Positions 46,270 to 58,459 of a DNA stretch of 64,000 nt are shown here, piece after piece (the stretch's first letter is position 1; each line of letters begins with the position of its first letter). The stretch lies in contig JAWNGF010000007.1 of the NCBI GenBank assembly GCA_037039685.1, positions 744,001 through 808,000 on the forward strand, given 5' to 3'. The position numbers and the translations under genes are program-made. A model generated the notes under the pieces. The model saw nothing but the letters and a program-made list of their open reading frames with translations, had not been told where the DNA came from and did not search any database. This stretch comes from Ceratobasidium sp. AG-K. Its lineage: Eukaryota > Basidiomycota > Agaricomycetes > Cantharellales > Ceratobasidiaceae.

Positions 46270-49200
46270 TCATAAGCCATAATCCTTGGAGGGTTTATTC
46301 GTTGCCGTAGCGCCCGAAGAGCCTGATTGTCCACCTGCAGAATCAGCTGAGCCGGAACTTTGGAGCAAAGTTGGTCGTGGGCTAGTGGGAGTTGTGGAGT
46401 CCAGAGGCGTGAGAGCCGGGGTAAAGGATAAATTCGAGTTGGCTGGGGGAAGAAACCAACGAGAAAGTTCTTGCCGATAGGTTTCGTCATACAGCCATCG
46501 AACGAGCATGGCTTCCAGCGATTGACGTTTGACAGGTTTGGAAAGATAGTCCGACATTCCGACTAAAGTGGGAATGTGAGCGCATAAGCAGGTAAAGTCA
46601 ATACCTGACATACCACTTAAACATTTCTCTTTATCTCCACGGATGGCAGACGCGGTCATGGCGATTATCGGTACCGAACGCATTTCGACAGATTCGAGGC
46701 GACGTATACACATCGTCGCATCGTACCCGTCCATTTCTGGCATCTGCCCGTCTATCAGAACAAGCGCCAACTTCGACCGAGCCCTTACATACCTGGCAGT
46801 CCATTAGAATTAGGTCATATGTTCGTCGCTCTAACGCAGCCAAGACCTCCTTTCCATTATCCACAGCCTCGGCATTGAAGCTCATCTTTTTCAACGTCTT
46901 CAATGCGATCTGTTGGTTGATCAAGTTGTCCTCGGCAACCAAGACCCAAATATCCTCCCGCGGTCGTTGAAGCGAACCAGATGGGCGAGGCGCCATACCG
47001 TTGACCATGTTCGAACCGAGTAACTCGTTACCGTTTTGTGTTGAAGTAGACGAAAGGGTGCTAGTCGGACCAAGAGCTACAACGCTGGGTGGGCCTGAAT
47101 CGAAGGGCATCGTAATGGCATGGGAGATAGAGGCAGCAGCTGCTGGAGACAAGGATCGATTGGTATCTGAGACCTCATCGTGGGCCTTCTTGAATGGGAC
47201 AGAGAACCATGCGCATGTGCCCGTGCCCTCTTGGGAATCGAGCCCAATTTGTCCACCCATAAGTTCGACAAGCTGAAAAATATTAATAAACAAGGAATCT
47301 ACACTACCAAGCTAAACACTTACATTTTTGCTAATGGTGAGTCCCAGGCCAGTTCCACCGTATCTCCGTGCGGTGGAAGAATCCGCTTGCGAAAACGGCT
47401 TGAACAGGCGCTTGCGAATTGACTCTGGGATCCCGACACCTTCGTCCTCGATGGAGAACCGTACGCGCACCAGGTCATCATCCTCGAATTCTTCTACCGA
47501 ACGCAAGGTGATTGAACCTTCGGAAGTGAATTTGATTGAATTAGTGAGAAGGTTGGTCAAGACTTGACGCAATCGACCTAGAGGGCGCAATTGTCAACTA
47601 ATCTACGTTTGTACCTTAGGTAAACGAACCAGGATCGCCCATAACGCGGCCAGAGTAGCCTAGATTAACCTCATCTTTAAATGTCAATCCCTGTAAGCTT
47701 GTAAGTATATTTGGGAGTAGTCATCTTTATTCTCGGCTTTACCTTTTTGTGGGTCGCAAATGACAACATTTTTTTGGTATCCAGAACAACCACGCCCAAA
47801 GAGAATGGTATATTGTCGACATCGAGTTTTCCCATCTCCACCTCTACGTATCACAATCAATGGTAAATTTGAGGACCATTGCACGCATATACTCACTTGA
47901 AAAGTCCAGAATATCATTGATAACCCTGCCACACGAATTATATGAGTGACTCTGCCACTACACTCGCAAACCCAACTCACGTTAACAAAGCATCTGCAGA
48001 CCGTTGGATGTTTTCCGCAATGCCACGTTGTTCCGCATTGAGGTGCGTGTCACATAAAAGTTCAGAGAGTCCAATCACCCCAGCAATCGGCGTCCTTCAC
48101 GTTCACCACGTGAGCGTGATTTCGCGGGACGAAAAACACGAACTTACCGGATCTCATGTGACATGTTGGCCAGGAATTGCGACTTGAGCCTGCTTGCCTC
48201 TTTGGCCGCCGTTTCAGATGCAAGTAACCTCGATCGCTCGGCAAACGATTCTCGGAGTTTTGTTTCGGCAATTTTCCTGCGGTAGTGTGAGCATCACTCT
48301 CAACCTGAGTTCAACCAACCTACCGATCCGTAATGTCCTTGAGGCGACGCGTTAGTCCGAGGCGAGAATACGTTTGGAAGTACTCACCATACTAGCGCCA
48401 ACGACGCCAATAACGGGTCTCTCGTCCTCCTCAATGACACCAGCCACCACAGCGGCCGCACCAACTCCATCCACGCTACTTAATTCCCACTCTTCCCTCA
48501 TTGGCGTTAACTGCGTCCTGAACCACCGTCCCTCGATCTCCATCTCCTCCACAACCCGCTCGCCTTGGAATGCGCGCTCAAGCGCCGAGCCAACGAGACT
48601 CGCGTCCCACGCCTCGTAAATCGATCGGCCGAGCATCGAGTTGTTTCGCAGGCGACTCGACATCGAGGTCGGATCGGAAGAACTCGCAGCCGGATTGGAC
48701 GAGTGGTCTGAACGGGAGGATGACGTCGTCACTGAGCTTTGAGGAGAGTTCATGAGTTTGAGCTGTCGGACCCCAGGTCCCTCGGCAACGGTAACCTTCA
48801 TGTCTCGATCAACTGCCCAAAGCGTGACTGCGGCATGGATCAACGTTGCTTGCAGCCGTTCTTGAGCACGCCTGGAGTTGGCGAGCGCCTCGACCGTGTC
48901 ATGGATGTCTGTACATGAACCTAGCCACTTGACGATTCGTCCCTGACGATCCCGCAATGGCAAGGCTCGTCCAACCATCCATCGCCATGCGCCGTCGTAG
49001 CGTCGGCACCGATAATTGGTTTCATACATTTCGCCGGTACGAAGCGCATGTGACCATGCCGCGGCTAGATGCCGGACATCCGGCAATCAATTTCCTCCAG
49101 CATACACGCAAATAAAATTCAAAACACTCACCACTCGCGGGCATATCATCTGGATGGAATAGCCCTTGCCAGCCCAGCCCTGCTGAATCATGGGGGTTGG

Positions 49201-51524
49201 CACCAGTATAGTCATACCAGCCCTTGTCTAGTGTATGCATGGCCCATTAGTTCCATCCAGCGAGCGCGGGCCGAAACAATCCCACAAGCCGGCCGATCAA
49301 CAGTTTAGAACCAGAGGGTTACGTATCCGCCAAGTTGTGGCGTCAGATCATGAACCAGGGGAGTAATTTGAATGCGTCGACGTCATGGTGGCATGTCGGC
49401 ACGGCACGCGGTATGATGTCGAACGATACCAGTATCAGCAAATCGTAAAGCAGCATGGGAAAGAATGCCAGCGAAGCAGTAGCGAAACACAGCGGTAAGT
49501 GCGAGGGCCCAGACACGGGAGCGGGGAGGGGTGTCAAGTTAACCAAGTTCCGATAACGAGTCCGAGTCCGGCACAGCATATAAAGGCGCGCAGGAACGTG
49601 CAGCGTCAAGTTAACAATGAAACGGAGGGAAAGCACCGGGTATCGACCCAACGCAAGTTAAATTTCAGCCTTTGGTTAGCCACCATACTGGACCACTTTC
49701 AGGCGAGCACTAACTGTAGTATGTGTGGTAGCCATCTGGTCGCGTAGTCCATAACAACTGAGGTAAACAATCACATATCTGCTCGAACTCTGTTCACGTC
49801 GTTAACAACGCCATCTTGGATGAATACCCGAAAGAACTCACGCAAATCGCTTTCATTTCTGACACTCTCCACTCTTTCCTTCTCTCGCTGGGTAACGTCC
49901 CTTACGACCATAACCCCACCGACCAGTTCACCTCGCATATCGCGCACCGGCCGTGCCGAGATTTCAAGAATTAATCGAGTGCCTTGCGGTATGCTATCCG
50001 GACTGGTTCCATTGGGAAGAGATTGGGAGCCGGACGTGTTGGACTGGGGTGTGGGCATCGCATCTTTTTCTTGACCTTCCGAGAAGTAGCTACCGAGTGC
50101 GCCTTCCTCGTTGGGTCCAGATACTACGTCACCGGGTAAAGACTTCAAAGTCCCAGCGGGTGAGACAGCCTTTACCGTTGAGGTGAGCTCACTCCCACTC
50201 GCCACCGACTCGGATCGAGTCGACGATTCCCCTGACCCGGACCGGTCGAGTTTAATTCGAGGACCGCCATTGATCTCCGAGCTTGAACCGTTCAAACCCA
50301 GGTTTGCTCCAGCTGCACTACGAACCCCAATCTTGTCGCCAGCTGGCCAGTCCGCATCGACCCTCACTCCGCCACACCGAAATTCATTCACCACTTGTCC
50401 CAAGACCGCGGCTTTATGAAGTGGGTGCGACCCGGCGTCCATAGGTTGAGTGAAATTTAGGTTGGTCAGGATGAACGTTGGGTGAAGATGCGAGAGTGGG
50501 TTTTCGCTGGATCGTGGTGACGTCTTGTGTCCAGAGGAGGATGCAAGGGCTGAGGAAGAAAGTACAGTTGTCCCAGCCTCTCCAGAGCCCACCAAATCCA
50601 CCCATCCCTGGTTTCGAACCACTACCGTCCCGGAGAGCGAAAGTGCCAGGACAGCAGTGTCGAGTGCGTCAATGACGCCATCTCGAAGAGTTTCGGCGAT
50701 TGTGATAGGTGGAGGGGTGTGTGAGGAGTTAGACGATGAGGAAGACAAACGGCGAGGGACTGGTGAAGGTTGAGGCGGCTGAGAAAGTGCGGGTGGAACG
50801 GGGGGAGCAAGCATGTCTGGGGGTCCATTCTGGGGTGGCTGGTTTTGAGTTTGAGGTGTGGGCACGCCGGATTGGGGTGGCACGGGCGTGCTATGGATGG
50901 GACTAGGCGTGTTTCGCTGGTCCAGTGGGCTTAGATTAGGTGACAAATCCACTGGAACCTGAGTCCTCTCTTCGTTCAGGGTTGGTGTGGGAGCCTCCAC
51001 GTGGGGTTTCAGCTCTTGTTCCTTGCGTCCTTGCCGAGGTGTTCGTCGAAGAGCCCCAACGTCCCTCAAAGAGATCGTGTAGAAACATTCGTGAATCATG
51101 ATCGTTCGTGGGGCCGGAAGGGCAGTGGCGGGTGACTTGGACGTTGCGTACATCTATGGGCAAAACGTGTTAGGTAAAAAAAAGGTATTGGATAAAGAGA
51201 GCTTGCCGGATCGTCAGTCGGATGCCAGGCCGCCACGCTCATGTCGACCACGGCCTTTTCAGCTTTTAGTCGTCGAATCACAGGAGCTGCAGTATCTGCG
51301 TGGCCGATTCGTTGAGCGGCCTCGTTCAAAGCAAGCATAAATGCCGGTCTCGCCTCGGCCGACCACAAGTGGTTCGTTGTCCGCCCAACGATCTCCGCGG
51401 CCGGGACGCCAAATAGTCGCTCTGCCTGGCGGGAGATGACCCGTACTTGTCGGTTGGAATCGAGGACGGCTAGCGCTTCCGGCGCAAAGCGCAAGCCGCG
51501 CATGGCCTCGTGCAAGTCCAGCAT
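46270..51524 (-). CDS. Multi-PAS hybrid histidine kinase B
   Basis: This paralogue of the gene at 38550 is nearly equal in length and has the same exon plan. PAS1 begins [18 protein letters not shown]. The Pro/Ser-rich linker has diverged. PAS2 has [17 protein letters not shown] ... [12 protein letters not shown]3 has [17 protein letters not shown] and [10 protein letters not shown], and PAS4 has [10 protein letters not shown] ... [12 protein letters not shown]. Then come H-box NMSHEIR (His codon 48156-48158), N-box [23 protein letters not shown], and a receiver with AEDN, LILMDCQ-MPEMDG, MTASA and SKPVKR. The intron splitting LMDCQ from MPEMDG is at the same codon boundary in both genes. All catalytic and phospho-acceptor residues are present, so both copies look functional. 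C-terminal tails after the receiver differ: this one is Thr/Pro/Ser/Gly-rich and ends KDYGL. The sensing ligand and the fungal HK group are not assignable by eye. Confidence 0.9.
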
Positions 51525-52731
51525 GGCGGCAAGCGTGGTGGTCAAGGAGAAATAGATCGAGAGCTGGGATATCAAATCGCTCGGTCTGGACACGTGACAA
51601 ACATTGGCGTCATCATCAAGGGACTCCATGACGAATCATTACATACGGATCGAGCTTAATTGCTTAATTATCAACGGAACGAATCGATATCAACCACAAT
51701 AATGACTGTTCAAACATGTAAGTCCATCCATCGCTCTGTGTGAGCTACATCACAAGAGCTCACACGCCCGGTTATCTCGGCGAAAAGACTCGAGAGGAAA
51801 ACCGCGGCCTTCCGAGGAGCATCTGATCTGTGACAACCAGAGGAATGCCGGCTGTCAAGTCCAGACATCTCGGGAGTTCAGCGCTCATGATCAAGAGGGG
51901 CCGAGCGGCGACCACTGTACGTAATAGCAGGTATGTGAAATCTGAGGCCGTCAGAGTATTGCATCCCACAGTGCTATTGAAGCGCATATAAGAGCTACAA
52001 CGGGAGGCTACTGGGAGACATCGAACTATGCACCCTCCCCATGGCAATACGAATACCACCCATGCAGGAATACAATGTTGTTTGTTGTCATAACCCTACT
52101 CGTTGACGTTCAAAAATCTGCTCGTGTGGGTCTAGTAAATCGGCTTGCGTTCGATACTCAAATACTCTTGGGCGTGATGATATCCACCCTGCCGTATTAC
52201 GGCCCCAATGGTGGTGGATCGTAGCACACAAACCACATTGATGTACAACTATCTTTAGCAAATCCGCTGACACAGATAATCGACTCCCGTTGGGACCAAG
52301 GCGGTGCTTCTAACTACATCGTACTACGCATAAGATTGTGAGAGTCACTAGATCTTGTCCTTATCACATTTCTTGAGTGTACCGATATCAGCCAAGATTC
52401 CAGGAGCATGTATGCGTTTTGGATATCCGCTATATTGAGTATTATTCCCGGAGTGGACCGCGCTTCGTTTAGTTTGAATGCTCGGCTGTCTCCCAGCAAT
52501 TTGCAGTTCAAGTTGGCAGCTATCATTGAGCTGCAGGTAGCTCTCAGACGGCTGTACTGGAAAAGGTCGTGCTGCGCCCAGAATGGAGAGTGAACAGAGG
52601 AGTACGCGAGTGCGGTTCAGGGTAACGCTAGTTGCCTTCGGATTCACGAGGGCAGATTAAATCACAATCCGATATCCCCTTCGATAATAACAAACTTAAT
52701 ATTTCAAGGTTTTGGTGACGTTTGGTTGGGT
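51525..52731. other. Intergenic, no recognisable gene
   Basis: This contains the promoter of kinase B and unassigned DNA. A minus-strand frame at 52348-52647 starts with a weakly hydrophobic stretch but shows no real signal peptide pattern or family motif, so it is not called. Confidence 0.4.
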
Positions 52732-55012
52732 TTAGTGACGATGAGAGTGGTGTCCATCCGGCCCATGGGCATGCCCTTGGTGATCATGCGTGTCATGTTC
52801 AGAGAAGCCCTCGGGAGGGTTGAGAGGATCAATCCAGTCCTCGACTGCCGGCGATGATTAGCGAAGGACTATCAATCAAAACTAAAACACGTACATCCAT
52901 CCTTGAATAAGCCCAATAACTTTTCTTCTTTTTCCTCCTCGCTCAATTTTTTCGACCTCATGATCTGATTTGTAATGACAGTGAATAAACTAAGAACAGT
53001 AGACAGTAATAGGAGGATAACCTTTTCCCATTTTAGCCATTCCTTATCGGAAAGCAACGCTGAATCTAAAAGGGTTTCGATCTTGGCCTGATCCATCATG
53101 GCCTCCCCTCCTCCAATGAATACTACGAGCGTACGCATGAGCACTCGCGGCTAAGGGTATATGTTATGTCTACCCACCAATTTCTTGTCTTCGATCGCCC
53201 CACTCCCCAACGAAATCTCCCCGAATCGCCTTTACCGCTTCTTGATTGCCGTCTGCCCACATCTGCATGGAATGGATGTTATAGGGGGTATGATGGTGAA
53301 GGATAGGATACGGACCTCCTCGGGTTGAGACACGAACCAGTTTTGGCCACCCGAAAGAGTAAACATCACGCCAGCCTGGCTCCATTCGCTGCATAACACG
53401 CAGTCGGTAAGCGATTAATGGTATTGAACGATACGACGTACCCAAATAACGTATTCCGAGTTGCGAGCCAACAGAAACCTTTGGAGCGCATCACTGGAGC
53501 GAGCGCGGGGTCGGCCCGCTTCGCGACAAGACGAGCGGCTGGATCCAACTGGGGTTGAGCCTCCCCCATCTCATCGTCCATTTCGGTATCCTCGCTCCCA
53601 GTCATTTCGTCATCCTCACCATCTTCGTCATCTTCGTGATTATCCCCGTCCAGTCCTTCATACTCATTTTGGATGACGACGAACTTATCACCAATAATCT
53701 TCCACAGTCGTTCAGGATGGAATGGTCTTCGCCGACGGTAAACGAAATTCGAGATGCTAACCAAGGAATAAGTGAGTAATAACCAAACGATAGGTCGTAC
53801 TTACCCATACTCCTCTGTCTCGGGCTTTGGTATGTTCTTAGTCGACCCATTTGCGGTTACCCGTGGAATCGCCTCTTGCAGACTCTGAAGCCAACCGGCA
53901 CCAGTGACGGCTTCTTCGAAGGAGAATCGCTTAGTATCTAAAATATCGTTTAAGTCAACGCGGCATTTGACTGTCGGAATGACCTTCGCCCGAGGGTTGA
54001 GAGTTTGGATTAGACGTAGCACCTTGCCAACGGTTTGTTTATCCGCGATGTCAATTTTATTAACGAGAATCACGTCTGCAAACTCGAGTTGATCCACAAG
54101 GCTATGAAAGGTGAATGTAAGTAAGGCTCAGGATCAAATTCAATAATACGAACAGATCAGTGACATTTCGTTCGTCCTGAGGGTCAACCTCGCCATTTGC
54201 TGCTTCTTTTGGACGATCTATGGGAATGGGGTACTTAGCATAAGAAACTCTACGGGAAGTGGTTATACGGTACCTGTGATAAAGTCTGTTGTTTGAAAGT
54301 CATTGAGTACGTTCACCGCATCGACGACTGTCACACAAGTGTCGAGGCGAGCCTTTAGGGATATTATTGAGCCTCACAACGAAATATGACGTGTGAACGT
54401 ACGATTTTGGGTAACCCTCCTGCCTTGAGGATTTCTGCCGCTTTCCCGTGAGGGGCAGCCGCACCCTCGGCGGCATGCTCAGCGAACTCATACGTGAACG
54501 TCTCGGCCACTTGCATCGGCTCGGAAATTCCTGTGCTCTCAATAAGCAGGTAATCTAGATCGCCTGCCGCGGCAATATTTGCAACCTCTTCGAGGAGATC
54601 TTCGCGTAGAGTGCAGCATATACTTCATGAAGGACATGAGCGGTAAATGATGGGACTGAACCGTCGGTAACGTACCATCCATTTTGCATTTGGACTAGCT
54701 TCTCATCCGCTTGCGTGAGTTTATGATTGGCCACCGTTTGAGCATCAATGTTCAGAGCTAAACAGGAGACGACGGCTCAACGAATATAGTCGGTGGTATT
54801 CTAGAATATAACCACTCACAGGACATGTCATTCACAATAACCCCACACTTCAGACCATGATCTTTACTGTTAAGGACGTGCTCCAGCAAGGTTGTCTTTC
54901 CAGCACCAAGAAACCCACTGAGGAGCGTCACGGGCAACCGGTGATCCTCGGATTGTTCGACTCGCTCTTTGATAGTAGGTCTGCCAGTCTGGGCGGACAA
55001 CGATTCCTTCAT
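52732..55012 (-). CDS. CobW/G3E-family GTPase, His-rich tail (zinc chaperone type)
   Basis: This is a G3E P-loop GTPase of the CobW group. The Walker A motif is [17 protein letters not shown] (near 54870-54925). The metal-binding CxCC motif is created by splicing (NG-CICCTLRE, near 54600-54680). The switch region reads [18 protein letters not shown], the G4 motif is LVNKIDIAD, and the CobW C-terminal domain includes [14 protein letters not shown] and [10 protein letters not shown]. The C terminus is His-rich ([21 protein letters not shown] in pieces; stop at 52732-52734). An acidic insert of about 40 residues (53570-53680) splits the C-terminal domain. Family members deliver zinc or cobalt to client metalloenzymes. 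The CxCC plus the His tail favours zinc, by inference. It has about nine exons. The start at 55012 is the simplest; a possible extra exon up to 55287 would add about 66 residues. Confidence 0.87.
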
Positions 55013-56007
55013 ATCGCGGCCGGTTTGGGGGTAAGAGAAAGGTCGAAATAAACAATTTTACGCATCGCTGGCCTTATAACCTGTTTACTCACATCGCTCT
55101 TGGAAACCCTCCAGGTGGCACCTTGAGAAACCCTATCGGTCGCTCCCAGCGGTTTCGGGGCACGTGCAAAGGAATGGTGGTCCACCCGTCCTATCAGAGG
55201 ATTCGGTTTTGAGGAAATTATTTCTGGCGTTTGATGCCTATCCATCGCGTAAGCCGTCGCATATGAGAAAAATATTGCGGGACGCACCAGTCGTGGTAAC
55301 TGCGCGGGTTACCCGAAGGGGGCTAACCTCGACACAATCAAATCGAGAAGGAGATGCCACAAACAATGCTGGCAAACCCAATCAATGCACGCCAGTTACT
55401 GATCGAACACTATAATGCCCGAGACTGCCGCAGTGGTGCGCTGCCTAGAAGTTTGCGGAAATTAACAGCCAAGCGTCACGACCATTACGTAGATGAGTCC
55501 CTAAGGTAGGGGCAGGTCTTTTCGATTACAGATTACCGCTAATGACGACTCGGAGCTTTCTCGTGTGGCAAGAGCACGCGTACGTCCAATAATCAAAGCT
55601 GGTGGTTCCACAAGGCAAGGTATCGCGCCAGCCTCTCTACGTGTTTTTTATGTGTTTTTATTAGCCTCTCATGGAGAACTCCCAATCAACGTTACGGGAT
55701 TGGTAGGTTGAGTGACGTTCCAATGAGTAGACCGGCCATGGTGGTACAGTTTGAGTTCTGGTTCGGTCACGTGCCACTACAAAGCTGAGATTACATTTCC
55801 CCCATCCGGATAGATTTGACGATAATATATAGCCCACCAAATCGGGATGTCTCAAATGTCCTTGCAGCGATGAAATAGTCCGCTCGAGCCTAGATGTTTT
55901 CTACACCCATTCAATATCCTTATTGACGACACTTAGTCCCACCATGAAGTTATTTGAATTCACATCAATTGTTACATTTCATTGTTAGGTGATTTTACAC
56001 CAGCCCC
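55013..56007. other. Intergenic, possible 5' exon of the CobW gene
   Basis: The minus frame 55287-55090 ends at a GTGAGT donor in phase with exon 2 of the CobW gene and might be its first exon. It contains a short hydrophobic start but no clear targeting signal. From 55290 to 56007 I see no gene. Confidence 0.3.
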
Positions 56008-57684
56008 TCAAACCATATTGGCCAACAGGTACTTCACGCCTTCGTATGCCTCGATACCCGACGGCAGGATCTCAGCAGGTGGGAGAACAAACCCACTACC
56101 GGAAGATCCACCACGCAATTCCGGAGTAAAGGAGTACTTGATCTTCGAAACGTCGTAGGCATAATCAATGCTGCCGCCGGAGACCGCGTATAGGGTAGAG
56201 CAAATAGGGCCGGTGGTCAGGCTCTTCCCGTATGGAGCCCTGAAGGCTGTAGCGAACCCTTGCTCGAGCCGGTTATGCTCGGTCTGGTCCGCGGCACGAG
56301 CCGAGCAAGAGTAACCGTATGCTAGAATGAAACATTGGTTGCGGCCACCAGGAAGCCCTGAAAGCAGTACTCACGACCCATGAAATAAAGACCGTACGAA
56401 TGCCAATCCATGTATAAGCTTTGCGCCGACCGCTGAATTGGCGCGGGCGTTGATAAAGGCAGAAAGGCCTTTATTCTCAGGAGAGTCGCCAGCAGCGGCA
56501 CCTAATTAAGGAAGTTAGCTTTGATACCAGAGCAATTGGAGACTCTCCCACCTCTGTATGTTTCCGAGCAAGGACTTGTCGACGATCCCGCCCGCAACGT
56601 CCCATTTCCACGGCCAGTTCCTGTAAAAGTGGTGCTCAGCCATATAAAGCTCCACGAATACAACCGACAAACCTGTTAATGTCGCGACCATAACACGAAC
56701 CCGAGGGTGGGGGTTGACGGTTCTTGCGCCATAGTCGCTCCGTCGTTTGGGTATAAACGAAGCCTTTAGTGTGTTCATTAGACTGATTCTGCGTATGAAC
56801 CAGTACCTACCATCCGGGTTCACGACAGGGAAGATATAAAAATCGTACTTGTCGACGTAGCTCTTGATTGTGGCCGAGGTAGTGTAGTTGGAAAGCAAGC
56901 TATATGCGATATGTTCGGTTACCTTTCTCCATGTTAGTTGTGTCATGACAAGACTGTATACATTCATCTACCATGGTAGTAATCCATTCCCGTGCGTGAA
57001 CCGTGCCATGGAATATGATGGCCGGTTTCGTACCCGACCCTGCATACGGATCAGTCACATGAAGCGCTAAGGACAAGTCGTTCACAACTAACCAGAGCTG
57101 CCAAAGATGTTGACTCCTGTGATCGTGCGCCCCTCATAAGAGCTGCCACTGGTGATAATCTTGGCGTTGTTTGGGAATGTTGAAACGAGATCCCGCAGGA
57201 ACGTAAGGTGGTCGGCGTAGGAGTGATAACTGGTAAACCAGGCAGGGTTGGCCAACCCGGCTACATAATTGATGACCAATTCAGCGTGGACTATAAATTG
57301 TCCAGGAATTTACGGACCAAACGCGTCCTTGTGTGGGGTGTTCATGCCCTCAGCCTCCTTCGCAATGCTCACACTCAAATCCTCGTGCATTGTAATCAGC
57401 TGTGAGTCTAGCGCGGGACTAATTTGTTTCAACGCCTTGTGAAAGCCAGCTAGGCGATCCTTTGAGATTTCGACATCGATGTGAGAGAAAGCGAGGTGAG
57501 AGGACGTCCAGGCAGGAATACCGAGTGTCTCAATCATGCCAGAGATCTGGTCCGTCTGGTTTTGGTTGCCAGTTGGAATGCGAAATACCTTGGTACCCGC
57601 ATAGCGATCCCGTTGGGTGGGGGCGGCTACGATGAGGGATGCGCAAGCAGCGGTAGCGCATACCAAGGCCGCTAGAAAAACCAT
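56008..57684 (-). CDS. Secreted M14A metallocarboxypeptidase precursor
   Basis: This is a zinc carboxypeptidase of the carboxypeptidase A/B subfamily. A signal peptide ([20 protein letters not shown]) is followed by the activation propeptide ([30 protein letters not shown]). The catalytic domain begins around [18 protein letters not shown]. It then shows [12 protein letters not shown], the zinc motif HxxE in [12 protein letters not shown] (near 56985-57020), [16 protein letters not shown], the third zinc His in [10 protein letters not shown], and the catalytic Glu in SFTPELRGG (near 56115-56145). The usual Asp after ELR is Gly here, which is a minor departure. The protein ends YLLANMV. It has about nine exons and roughly 420 residues, normal for a pro-enzyme. 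It should be secreted and activated by propeptide removal, releasing C-terminal residues from peptides during extracellular nutrition. Confidence 0.9.
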
Positions 57685-58459
57685 AACAACAAGTTTTCTG
57701 AGGTCGCGGTCCGTAAAGATTTCAGCCAGTCGATAGCTACAGTAGGAGACCTAGACCTTATGTAGTGCTGTCCTTGAGATCCAGTCACTCCAGTCTAGAG
57801 CCGACCACATGGGCACGTCGAAGTAGCCATCTGAAGCCCAGTAGATAGCACTGGGTGAGAAAACATCTTGCTCCGATAAGAGCTGAGAGCTGTCACGATG
57901 TTAATTAGGGAATGCAAGATAGGTACATCGCTCTTAAAGAAGGATCAGTCTCGTGTGGGGTTCACAAGTGAGCATGTGACTTGATCTCGAGAAGCGCGCT
58001 TATTCGGTGCCAAGCCCCAACATTGACAGCAAGAACAGGGCTTCATAGTGTGCACTCGTCTTGGATGGAAGCCAAGCTTTCGATGCTCGAGTAACAACCA
58101 TCAGGTGCAGTGGGCAGCTCGCTGTATTCTGGATGCCTCGCGAGACTAAGGTATTCTCGTTACGATCGTGGGTCTAAGCTATATTGACATGTGAATAATG
58201 AGACTACTACTGTACTCCCGATAGGTAATAATGGGGAGTCTACTACCGAGACTTCATGGGGGTGTATATCACTACTATTTCCGTGTGTGTGCACTCGCCG
58301 TAATCGGGCATCCTTCATTCGCTTCGATTGGGACGAACGAATTTACATCGGAGGGCCAGTTGTTAGAATGGTTCAGTCCAACGTAGTTTAGCGTAGTTGT
58401 GCGAGCGATCTCATTAGACGGTTAATACAGGCTTGGCCACACCCGATACTACGTGACAA
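57685..58459. other. Intergenic, no recognisable gene
   Basis: This is the promoter side of the carboxypeptidase gene and the 3' flank of the P450 gene. No motif-bearing open frame is present. Confidence 0.4.

Noticed and set aside
52348..52647. Small secreted protein candidate
   Set aside because: The N-terminal hydrophobic stretch is short and broken by polar residues. There is no clear cleavage site, Cys pattern or splice support.
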